A stretch of DNA of 64,000 nt. Source: Gongronella butleri (lineage: Eukaryota > Mucoromycota > Mucoromycetes > Mucorales > Cunninghamellaceae). Positions 55,247 through 64,000 of the stretch are shown one piece after another. The first letter of the stretch is position 1; every line of letters starts with the position of its first letter. The notes below the pieces were generated by a model. That model was not told the DNA's origin, ran no database searches, and saw only the letters and a list, made by a program, of their open reading frames with translations. The stretch is taken from the NCBI GenBank assembly GCA_025201375.1, contig JAIWZP010000080.1:38474-102473 (forward strand), given 5' to 3'. A program made the translations under genes and the position numbers.

Positions 55247-57157
55247 TCTCTGGAGCAACGCGACGCGTTGAACAGGGCCTTGGCATTGAAATGGGCACCT
55301 GTTTGCCGAATGCAAGCCATTTGGCGAACCAAATTGAACGAATTTGGCCAGAATTTGCCATTGCTAGACAAATGCCTCATCGACTCTCGGTTATTAGACG
55401 ACTAGAAGAACAACAGTGCGTCTCTTGTCACAGCGGGACGCTGCGATTTGCATTTTCCATTGATGAGCGCTGCAAATTATCAAGATTGAATCTTTTATCG
55501 CATTGTAACTGTGCAAAAAGTCGGTCCATCGGGCTAGCTCCACGGAGAAGAAATGATAAAGTGCGTCTCTTCCCATCGCAGCAAGTTTTACCGAGAGAAA
55601 CGCGTACAAAATTGAGAAAATCCCGATTAGTGCATTTTTACGATATTTTCGTCTTTTGCCAATAAGTGCGCAAGTCCCCATGGTATCAGCCATTCAAACC
55701 GATGATGCGACGCGTCGTCGTTCAAATGAGCCCTCCCTGGGAGTGTGGTGGTCGCTGGATGGCGCGCAATCACTAAATTCAAAATCGCGATTTTCCAAGG
55801 GGTACAGTCGAGGATTTGAAAAGATTGGAATTTGGGTCCTCGCATTGTCGCATCCTTCAGCCACATGGTACAGTAAAAGCACCACATTCGCCGATAAATA
55901 GGCAATAAAAGTCAGGGATTCATTGACTGGATTTGGCGCAAAATGGAATTTGCTCTTTATTTTCGCCACAAGACTAACTCAACAAAATTTGGCAGTAGCG
56001 CCTTGAAAGTTGTTTCATAAGAAAGGGCATGATCGGGAGCGTGTGCATACACCGGCGAATCTCTGAAAAAAATGAGTTTTGACAGAAATAACGCGACTGC
56101 AAAATTAAGTCTATGAACGCGACGCGCGATAACTCGCGGCAAAAACGGAGTTACACGCGCCTGTTTTTTATCAACTCGATGCACCCGAAGCGCCTTTTGC
56201 TTATGGACGCGTCGGCGCAGTTTCGTGATGCGTGTTTTACGCAGCTATTTGTCTGCAAAATAAAATTCAAAATCGGTCATTGCTCGTTATTAAACAGAAA
56301 TAGGACGCTCTTTTTTTTTTTTTTTTTGCGTTTTTCGCCGTTTCTCCGTACGCCTTGTCTTGCGGAGAAGTTTGAAGCGATTCTGGAGACCCATTTTTTC
56401 AATTTTGATTTTGGGCTTGGTTTGCGCACGAGCTGGCTGAGGTACCCTCGCGCTACGAGAGCGCCTGAAAGTGGAGCCATCGGGTTCCTAGAGTAGTTTT
56501 TGCTTCTGGAGCGCAATAAAAACGGGAGCGTCGAGAAAGCAGTTGTCGATAAAATGACGATTAAAGAGATTTTTGTCTTTAATGCGTATTCCTTCATCAA
56601 TTTACGTCCGGTGCCCACAAAACTTTTTGCAGTCGGTTCACGCAGAAATTTTACCTCTTTTACCTTACGAGCATGACCTTGTATCCCATGGTTGGTTGCT
56701 AATAAAATAAGAATCAAAATCAATCGACTTGATTTCCGCGCTTGTCACGAGCAAAATTGATTGCCATGGTCCTGCAAGCAGAGTTCAAATGTTGTCTGTG
56801 CGTGCGCATTGATCAACAATTTCGCTCAATGCGCATGAATTCACAAATTTAGATGGCCATTTTTGCCCCTTTTTGAATTTATGCCGCTTTTGCCGAGGAT
56901 CAGTGAATTCAAGTCCATACAATGAAAAAAATGCATCGAAAGATGGGCAATTGTTGCCATGCGCATGCGTACAAAATGCGAACACCGGGGGGGGGCATCA
57001 GCTTGACGCGGGACCAATTTCTTGGCCATTTGAAGCTCGGTCTGCGGGGATTAAACTCTTTTCTCGTGGCCCCGCCTGATGGCAGCCCTTTTTGCGCCCT
57101 TTTCTCGTCTTTCCTCGTCTCTCTTTCTTTCTTTTTCCACTCTCGCTTCTGTCCGCC
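55247..57157. other. Intergenic region with repeat copy 3
   Basis: 1.9 kb. Copy 3 of the dispersed repeat occupies 55715-56425 (listed separately). The rest is AT-rich with short frames (141 codons at 55240-55665 on plus, antisense to the small membrane protein) that are not recognisable. T/C-rich DNA at 57095-57155 precedes the VAP start. Confidence 0.5.
55715..56425 (+). repeat. Dispersed repeat family, copy 3
   Basis: Plus-strand copy collinear with copies 1 and 2: GTTCAAATGAGCCC at about 55720; TTTTCCAAGGGGTACAGTCG at about 55791; CAATAAAAGTCAGGGATTCA with GACTGGATTTGGCGCAAAAT at 55904-55945; ATAAGAAAGGGCATGATCGG at about 56017; TTATGGACGCGTCGGCGCAG at about 56200; GATTCTGGAGACCC-TTTTTTCAATTTTGATTTTGG at about 56379. 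At protein level it keeps RRSNEPSLGVWWSLDGAQS and LLLMDASAQF, which correspond to CSRSNEPTLAAWHSLDVEQS and LLVDASARL in copy 1. Confidence 0.8.
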
Positions 57158-58723
57158 ATGGCCTTGCGTATCGAACCAGCCGAATTGCTCACATTTCACC
57201 GTAATATAATGCAAAACGAAACTTTTTGTGCCATCTTGCTCACTTTGTATGGCGCGCTCTTAGGACCGCTGACCGTGGTTACCAAGGAAATACTCAAAGT
57301 CTCCAATGAGAACGATGAGCCTGTTATCTTCAAAGTCAAGACGACGGCGCCCAAGCAATATTGTGTGCGCCCCAACGCTGGCCGTGTTGAGCCGCACTCT
57401 TCTGTCGAGGTCCAAGGTACCGAGAAAAAGAAGAACCGGGAGTATTGGAAGCTTCTTGGTTCATAAACTCACAAAACTCCGGGGAATGGGAACTTTTTTT
57501 CTTTTTCAGTGATTTTGCAGCCTTTCAAGCAAGAGCCACCTTTGGATACTCGCTGCAAGGATAAGTTCCTTGTGCAGAGCACCCTTGCGCCGCCTGCAGA
57601 TGCAAGCATGCCATTGACTGACATGGTGCGTGCTTTTTTTAATTTTCTTCTTGGTATTTTGGGTTTTACTCATCGGGGGGCGCCCCCTCTTTCTTCACGT
57701 GTAATAACAGTGGACCAAGATCGAGACGACCAAGTCCAGCCCCATCCACCAGCACAAAATCAAGTGCGCCTTTGCGGATGTCACCAAGGAAGAGGCTGCT
57801 GCAGAGCCTGTTGTGCAAGATGCCGTGGTGCCCGAGCCAATTGTCCCTGTAGCCGCGGCTGCCATTGACACAAAGGATGCCGAGGTAAAAGAGAAAATGG
57901 CAAAAAAAAAAAAATGAAAAAAGCTTGGCCAAAGAGTGCCCAAAAATGCCACGCGCACGCGACACAATGTGGAATTGAATTTGATCATTTCTGTGTGATT
58001 GAGCTGACACCCACCTTTTTGCCTTTTCAGCAGCACGCTCCCTCTGCTGCCCAGGAATATCAACGCGCTGTCCAATCAGAGCCCGCGCCTGCCATTGTTC
58101 ATGAAGAGCCCGTGCAACATGAATCTGAAACGACGCCAGCCACCAAGGATACCACTTTTAATGCCACACCATCCATCCCCAGCACCACCAGCAACAACCA
58201 TGTTGCATCGGCACACACCACGCGTGAGTCGCCGTCGCCCTCGTCACCGCCAAAGCCCGCACCTGAGCCCGTTTTCGAGAAACCGGCGCCGGTGCCTGAG
58301 CCAATTGTCGTGAAACCTGCGGCTGTGCCTGAACCGACTGTCGAGAAATCCGTGCCGGTGCCTGCGCCTCGCTCGGTTGCCCCCGCGGTCGACAAAACCA
58401 AGGAAAAAGAGATCAATGAGTTGAAAAAGCAGCTTTCGGCGGCCAATGTCACGATTGTGTCGTTGCGCAGCGATTTGGCGCAAGCCAAGCAGGATGCCGA
58501 CACGCTGCGCGCGCGTCAGCCTCCTTCTGTGGTGCCCACGCAGAAACCAAGCGCGCCCACGTCGCCCCTTGCCCAGAAACTTGCGCCAAATGCGCTTCCC
58601 CTGGATGCCGTTCATCAGCATCTTGCTCAATTGCAGAAACCAAGACCAGTCGAGGGCTACCCGCCGCAGGTCGTCGCCGCCCTGTGCTTTATGACGTTCG
58701 TCGTCGCGTACTTGTTCTTTTAA
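57158..58723 (+). CDS. SCS2: VAP family ER membrane protein (Scs2-like)
   Basis: Tail-anchored ER receptor for FFAT-motif proteins at membrane contact sites. Exons: 57158-57200, 57264-57416, 57510-57625, 57711-57884, 58031-58723; 392 residues. The MSP domain (about 1-125) shows LRIEPAELLTFHRPLT, VSNENDEPVIFKVKTTAPKQYCVRPNAG and VEPHSSVEVQVILQP. The TAPKQYCVRPN stretch holds the lysine and Tyr-Cys-Val-Arg-Pro residues of the FFAT-binding face. A long Pro/Ala/Glu/Val-rich linker with PAPVPEPIVVKP-type repeats follows. Then comes a predicted coiled coil (EKEINELKKQLSAANVTIVS ... AQAKQDADTLRA) and a C-terminal membrane anchor (VVAALCFMTFVVAYLFF). The linker is longer than in animal VAPs. The first intron is only 63 nt. 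Confidence 0.94.
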
Positions 58724-58867
58724 TCCACTTTTTTTTTCCTTTTTTCCTTCTCACTCGTTCATTTTCCCTTGTCTCTCTCTCTTTCTCTGTCTGTCTGACT
58801 CTCTCGCGCACCATCATTGCTCATTGGTTCTCCCACCTGATGATGATGACGATAGTGCATGATGTGC

Positions 58868-58905
<38 letters not shown>

Positions 58906-59458
58906 GCCAAGCTAAAAAATAAACATTATGTCAAAAGTGACGCGATTCAATTCTTACGGAATGTGTCATAGACATGGAGTAAAGCAAAAACAAAAGGCTC
59001 ACTGACGCAGGGACTGGGAGCAGGGGAAACATCAACACAATGATGCCTGTTTGTTATTTTATTTTTTTATTTTATTTTATTTTTTTTACGCTAACATGAG
59101 CCTGTTACGTTCTGTCGGGCCTGTTTGGGTGGGTTTGGCAATGGGCCGCGGTCGCGGGGGGGGGCTTTTAAAAGCGCATGTCACGACCCACCTCCCTTTT
59201 TTTTTTCACACGATATGACCATTGTTGGGCATTTGCGCGTGCCCTGCATTCACAATGGCCATGTCGCGAGGTCAACCAGGTGTCCGCGCGCGCTCTTTAA
59301 GCGAGTTGCCACATGAGGCAATATTAAAAGGGAAAAAGGGCCCCCCTCGGGAACATCATTTTTGGTGGTGGAAGTCTGGAGATTCGCCAAACTTTGTTTT
59401 ATTTACAATCCAGGTCTATTTTATATGGCAACGGGGGATGGGGGGAGACACAAAAAAT
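58724..59458. other. Intergenic region between convergent genes
   Basis: 0.7 kb with a T-run of about 29 (58873-58901), then AATAAA at about 58918 for the VAP gene. A TTTTA-repeat stretch lies at 59055-59088 and a G-run at 59157-59164. No gene seen. Confidence 0.45.
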
Positions 59459-60607
59459 CTATGATGATACAGGAGAGGAAGGTGCTAGACGGTCGTTTGT
59501 TGCAGGCGTGATCTTGTCGATGATGCCGCTGCCCAAACACCAATCATCGAGCCATACCACGACCTGCTGGCCGCTTGCCATGGCGCGGACTGGCTCGTCA
59601 AAGGTGATGCGGCATTGGCCATGCTCGTCGTGGTCCAGGTACGCGGGCAATGGCTCTTGTCGATAGCGAACCTGCGCCATGACGCGTGTAGAATTGGGCT
59701 GATGCACGTGGATCCACGTCCACCGGCGCGTCGTGCAGCTACGGTGATAGAGCGCCGGATGTTTGGACCCTGGAACGCAAAAGAGGGAATTGGTGGCCAT
59801 GTCTTTGTCGGCAACAAACCATTTTTCGGAGCCATGGCAAATCCGCGACGCCTGGCCGATGGTATAGCCAAAGAGGCCTTGATGCTCGCCAATGACACGC
59901 CCTGTCTCCAAATCAATGGCCGGCCCGTGCGGCTGGTCAATGTATTGCTCGAGAAAAGCCGAGAATTTGCGTTGCTGGCCAACAAAGCAGATGCCGTAGC
60001 TTTCCTTTTTGGCGGCCACTTTTTCTAGTTGGAATGCCTGCGCCAACTTTTTGACGTCGTCTTTGGACGTCATGTCGCCCAATGGGAAGATGGCGCGCTG
60101 CAATGCTTTGTAATTCACAGTCGACAAGTAGTAAGATTGATCCTTGTTGCGCTCTTTGCCTCGCAATAGCCGCCCATGGCCATCTGTCCGGCAATAATGA
60201 CCTGTAGCCAGCCAGGCATTCGTAGGTATCCGTTCCAAAAGCGAGCCAAATTTGATGTGTTGGTTGCAGAGCACGTCTGGATTGGGCGTTAGACCATTGG
60301 CATAACCGTCGAGCGTGTCTTGAAACACCTGGTTCCAATATTCTTTCACAAAATCTACTTGTTGGCAAGAGATCTGCAATTGCGCGCAAACTTGCTGCAC
60401 ATCTTGCCAATCTTGCTCGCTGGGGCACACACCACGCTCGTCGCGGGTGTCCCAGTTCTTCATATAGATCCCCTCCACTTGGTATCCTTGCTTTTTCAGC
60501 AAAGCAGCCGAAACACTCGAGTCCACGCCTCCGGACATGGCAATAACGACGCGGTCGCCTTTGCGCGGCAGTCGCTGGGGGATCTGCTGGTATAGAGAGC
60601 GAAGCAT
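59459..60607 (-). CDS. SLM3: tRNA-specific 2-thiouridylase (MnmA/TRMU), mitochondrial
   Basis: Adds the 2-thio group to U34 of mitochondrial tRNA Lys, Glu and Gln, using persulfide sulfur from the cysteine desulfurase relay. 382 residues, single exon, starting at ATG 60607. The N-terminus (MLRSLYQQIPQRLPRKG) is basic and acid-free, a plausible mitochondrial presequence. The PP-loop SGGVDSS (25-31) binds ATP. The two catalytic Cys are at about 114 (NPDVLCNQHIKFG) and 207 (YGICFVG), as in E. coli MnmA C102/C199. GLTPNPD, ATGHYCR and GEHQGLFGYTIGQ are family motifs. The C-terminal beta-barrel (QCRITFDEPVRAMASGQQVVVW) is present. It is intronless in an intron-rich neighbourhood. Confidence 0.96.
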   Translation of the reverse strand: MLRSLYQQIPQRLPRKGDRVVIAMSGGVDSSVSAALLKKQGYQVEGIYMKNWDTRDERGVCPSEQDWQDVQQVCAQLQISCQQVDFVKEYWNQVFQDTLDGYANGLTPNPDVLCNQHIKFGSLLERIPTNAWLATGHYCRTDGHGRLLRGKERNKDQSYYLSTVNYKALQRAIFPLGDMTSKDDVKKLAQAFQLEKVAAKKESYGICFVGQQRKFSAFLEQYIDQPHGPAIDLETGRVIGEHQGLFGYTIGQASRICHGSEKWFVADKDMATNSLFCVPGSKHPALYHRSCTTRRWTWIHVHQPNSTRVMAQVRYRQEPLPAYLDHDEHGQCRITFDEPVRAMASGQQVVVWLDDWCLGSGIIDKITPATNDRLAPSSPVSS

Positions 60608-61426
60608 AGCTTGGCAAAAAAAAAAAAAAGGGTTGTCAACAAGAAAAAAAAAAAGTACAAAAGGGCGGCGGGTCGGGGTGATGGCCGGCTTGGCTGCGCC
60701 CAAAAAAAATCCTGCAAGCAAAAGGCTCAATTGCCTTTTTTGGGTGCCGAAATCAATGGCGCACGCGCTCGCAGGGGGCCCAGCAAAGCTGGCCTGAATT
60801 CTGATGATGATGATGATGATGGATGCGCGATTTTTTTTTCTATTTTACGGGGTTTCCGGCCACGTGAACTGGGCCAATGGAGACTTTCCATCCAACACAA
60901 ACACAATAAGAGCGATACCATGTACAAACGGCTCATCATCCCTTGTAAACCTCACCACACAGGGATTTCCCATCAATATGACCGTAAAAAGCAAGAATGG
61001 ATGGCTCTTTGTTGACACTCGCGTCCTCACGTCGTGCCCCCTTTGTCCCCCCAAGTTTCAAAGCACTCAGCACGCCTTTGATGTTTCATCTTTTTCTTTA
61101 ATTTTGTCACAGACACGCAAAAAAGGCAAATCCAAATTTGTGTTGCGCGTGTGGATGCGTGGATTGGAGTGTGTGATCTCGACTTTTTTTTTTTTCCTCC
61201 CCCTTTTTCCCTGCCATTTCCCTCTCCGTTGGGCCTTCCCCCCTCTCCACCCCCCAAATCTTAAAAAGCATATAAAAAAGGGTGGGTCACGGATGTTCAT
61301 CTTTTTTTTTCGTTTCTTTTACATCTTTTTCATCTTTTACAACTGTTGTTATACCACTGTCCTTTCTTTGTTTTCTCTTTCCCCCCTTTTCCACACACAC
61401 ACACTTGTGCAATTGTGTATTGAGAG
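60608..61426. promoter_or_regulatory. Divergent promoter region of SLM3-like and HAL-kinase genes
   Basis: 0.8 kb between divergent genes. It contains a (GAT)n tract at 60802-60822, T/C-rich blocks (61185-61255) and a TATA-like box (61271-61277). A pyrimidine-rich leader (about 61300-61400) then leads to the kinase start. A 209-codon plus frame (60804-61433) consists of this low-complexity DNA and is not considered coding. Confidence 0.5.
61271..61277 (+). promoter_or_regulatory. TATA-like box upstream of the HAL-type kinase gene
   Basis: TATAAAA (61271-61277) lies 156 bp before the ATG at 61427 and is followed by a long pyrimidine-rich leader, a common fungal promoter arrangement. It is the clearest TATA element at an intact gene in this window. 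Confidence 0.45.
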
Positions 61427-63488
61427 ATGCTGACCATTGATACTAGAGGGTTCATCACACCAGATAGATCGGCCGCGCCCACCCCCCTCATTTCGCAGGC
61501 GGTCGCCAGCCATCGCCACCTCCATTCCAACGACACAAGCATCATCGATGTCACGGAGCTGACAAAGCGACTGCAGCTTGCCGTGTCAAAAACACGGCGT
61601 CGTTCGTGGCAAAAATCATCGGTTTTACCGTCATCATCGTATGTATCGTCCATGTCCACGTCGTCTTCATCGTCCGCGTCGTCGTATGCATCGACAAACC
61701 CGCCCACCAGCCCGATCAACCCCGCAACGCGCCCGCAGAGCCCACAAAGCTCACAAAGCCTGCTTTTGCCGCAACAATTTGTATTTAAGCGACCCGAGTA
61801 CAACGAATCATTCCACCAGACGCATTTCCACCACGTCCCATCGACCGCGTCCAATTATTCCTTGTTTGATCGCCTCTTTGGCGAACCCGCACCCTCCACC
61901 GCTAATGTCGCCGCGCCAATGTCCGCCAGCGCACCAAAACCATCGACTGCCGTGGCAACCACTGGCGCGCCACTCACGCCCGCACCTGCTCATCATCATG
62001 ATCTTGCTTTTGGCAATCAATTCCATCATGACCTAGAATCGCGATATGGCAAATGGGGTAAATCTCGTTTTTATTATTTTGCTTTTTTTGCGCCTTTTTT
62101 TTTTTTTAATGCGCAATGCCAGAGGGAGGGCAGCTTGAATTGGTGTGCCCAAAATACCTCAAGGGGGCAAGATTCACACTCATTCAAAGCTCGTGCCTCC
62201 GTCCGCATAAAAAAAAAAAAAATCGAAAATGGCGCACCCCTTCCGCATTAATGCCTCAATGGAACTTTTTGCTGATCTCCTCTCCCCCCCCTTTTTTTTT
62301 ATTCACAGGACGACACATTGGCAAAGGCGCGGGCGGGTCCGTTCGGCTAATTCAGAAACACGATCATTCCATCTTGGCCGTCAAGCAATTTCGAAAGCGG
62401 CTGCCTCACGAGACGGAAAAAGACTATGTCAAAAAGGTGACGGCCGAATTCTGCATCGGGTCGACATTGCACCATCCCAATGTCATCAACACATTGGACA
62501 TGATTCAACAAGACACCAATTTCTACCAAGTCATGGAGTATGCGCCCAACGATCTCTTCAACATCGTCATGAGCGGCATGATGTCGCGTGAAGAAATCGC
62601 CTGCTGCTGGCGCCAGCTCTTGCATGGTGTCCAGTACCTGCATCAGACCATGGGCATTGCTCATCGCGATCTCAAGCTTGATAATGTACGTCCACGCGCT
62701 TGCCAAGAGAAAAAAATGGCCAATTGACACGCTCCTCGCTTTTTTTTTTTTTTTTTTTTTTTTTTGTCCTCGCTCTCGCTCCTCCTTGCTCATTAGCTTG
62801 TCTTGGACAACCGTGGCATCCTCAAAATCATCGACTTTGGTTGCAGCACGGTGTTCAAATACCCATTCGAGTCCAACATCCAATTGACAAAGGGTAAAAA
62901 AAAAAAAAATTAACGCGAGGAGGCGTGATCAACGCGTGGAGGCGATCATCATCAACGCGCATCTGACCCAGTCCCTCGCTCTTTTTTTTTTTTTTTTTTT
63001 TTAAAAAAAAAGGTGTCTATGGCTCTGACCCCTATATTGCGCCCGAACAATACGCGCAGCCACGCTATGATCCGCGTTTGTCTGATCTTTGGTCGTGTGG
63101 CGTGATTTTTATCTGCATGACCATCAAGCGGTTCCCCTGGCGCACCCCCCGCCTCTGCGACCGGAGCTTCAAGCTATTTGTGCAGCATCGGTCGCTTTTG
63201 AAGCTGATGCCGCGCGAAGCGCGCCCCGCCCTGACTGGCCTTCTCGAATGGGACTCCAAGCAACGCTGGACGCTTGACCAGGTGCTCCAAGACGACTGGG
63301 TCAAGCAAATCGACGTGTGCGACGACGAAAAGCCTGGTCATCACCACGTGCACCACGTCTCGGTCGCAAAACCTGACAATCAGCGGGCCAACCTCGTCCT
63401 GATGACTTCAGAACCGCCTGGCCTTGTCGCAGAAAAGGAACGCAAACGATCCTTACAGCATTCACCTATCGCCTTTTTCAACAATTAA
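61427..63488 (+). CDS. HAL-family Ser/Thr protein kinase (Hal4/Sat4-Hal5 type)
   Basis: Fungus-specific kinase family that stabilises plasma-membrane transporters; yeast Hal4/Hal5 control the Trk K+ transporters. Exons: 61427-62057, 62309-62685, 62797-62893, 63013-63488; 526 residues. The N-terminal roughly 210 residues are Ser/Pro/Thr/His-rich and probably regulatory. The kinase domain starts [16 protein letters not shown] (Gly loop) and carries AVKQFRKR (ATP Lys), EYVKK-type [38 protein letters not shown] (catalytic loop), [18 protein letters not shown] (APE-like motif) and [23 protein letters not shown], which is diagnostic for HAL kinases. Catalytic residues look complete. Introns 2 and 3 fall just after the catalytic loop and before the APE motif; both carry T-runs of at least 20. 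Confidence 0.95.
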
Positions 63489-64000
63489 GCAACTACGCCA
63501 ATTTCCAACACGCAAAATGCACGCATCACCCCACCATCCTTGTTTTTTTTTTTTTACCACGTCAACAACCACGCGCCCTTTTTTTTTTTTTTTTTTCTGT
63601 ATGATACTATTTGGGCGACGTGCATTGCATCGTTCACGGCCGCGCGGCGCGTCTCATTTGTCGCCAAGCTCATTCGACCAAAAATATACCAATTGGCCAT
63701 GACATCACTTTTTACAATCTCAAACATCGCACACTCGCCTGTCACTTGGCTTCCTCTTGTATTTTAGCCCCTTCCCTGAACCATCACTACCAATAAAAAA
63801 TAACCCAGTGCTCCATTTGATGTCACTCTTGCATCCTTTTCACCCCCTATTTTTATGTTTCGTCATCTTTTTTTAGCACTGTCGCTAGCCAGGTTTCAAG
63901 AATAAAAAAAAAAAAAATAGGAGACGGGGGAGGGGGGATGACCAACCTGGTCGCTCACGTCAGTGACTTTTTTTTTAAAAAAAAAATTAAATGCGTCCTA
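63489..64000. other. 3' flank of the HAL kinase gene, no gene seen
   Basis: Contains T-runs at 63542-63554 and 63580-63596, AATAAAA at about 63794 (probable poly(A) signal) and A/T homopolymers to the end. Short frames only. Confidence 0.4.

Noticed and set aside
60804..61433. 209-codon plus frame before the HAL kinase
   Set aside because: Covers T/C-rich promoter and leader DNA with a TATA box; composition is Phe/Pro-rich from pyrimidine tracts.

Overview
The window is nuclear DNA of a fungus, most likely an early-diverging (zygomycete-type) lineage; I cannot name the genus. The evidence is fungal gene content: a HAL-type kinase, a Pex22 peroxin, a yapsin-like aspartic protease, Cwc2, Med17 and a Ssd1/Dis3L2-type RNase. 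Most genes carry several short GT-AG introns (about 45-250 nt). These introns usually have an A-run after the donor and a long T-run before the acceptor. I rebuilt gene models by joining exons across these introns. In every spliced gene reported, exon phases close and the joined protein matches its family.

Layout. 1-2665 (-): 5' part of a DIS3L2/SSD1-family exoribonuclease. 3206-4822 (+): ZUP1-like peptidase. 5093-7743 (+): mitochondrial Hsp70. 7744-9317: repeat-rich spacer. 9318-10231 (+): Pex22. 11269-12985 (+): GPI-type aspartic protease. 14788-15228 (-): small Pro-rich membrane protein. 15229-18323: long spacer with a second repeat copy. 18324-20790 (+): Mre11. 21680-22603 (-) and 24647-25144 (-): two orphan proteins. 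25551-28633 (+): Med17. 28634-34106: 5.5 kb accessory region with no convincing gene. It holds an LTR-like promoter, GC-rich coding-like relics, TACTGTAC palindrome clusters and a roughly 1.2 kb element with inverted minisatellite ends. 34107-36890 (-): two paralogous METTL24-like membrane methyltransferases. 37650-39470 (-): nucleotide pyrophosphatase/phosphodiesterase. 40977-44492 (-): SERCA-type Ca2+ pump. 44740-48114 (-): transportin. 48389-49168 (-): four-TM protein. 49334-50734 (+): Cwc2. 51675-52862 (-): farnesyltransferase alpha subunit. 53058-54815 (-): UBA-UAS-UIM-UBX protein. 55058-55246 (-): 62-residue membrane protein. 55247-57157: spacer with a third repeat copy. 57158-58723 (+): VAP/Scs2. 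59459-60607 (-): mitochondrial tRNA 2-thiouridylase. 61427-63488 (+): HAL-type kinase.

The genes are unrelated housekeeping functions and do not form a pathway cluster: RNA decay and splicing, Mediator transcription, nuclear import, mitochondrial protein and tRNA maintenance, ER calcium and contact sites, prenylation, and ubiquitin/p97 handling. The only local family expansion is the tandem methyltransferase pair. The most unexplained material is non-genic: a roughly 0.7-0.9 kb sequence present three times (8.0-8.9, 16.9-17.7 and 55.7-56.4 kb) that keeps traces of protein-level conservation, and the inverted-repeat element at 32.35-33.52 kb.
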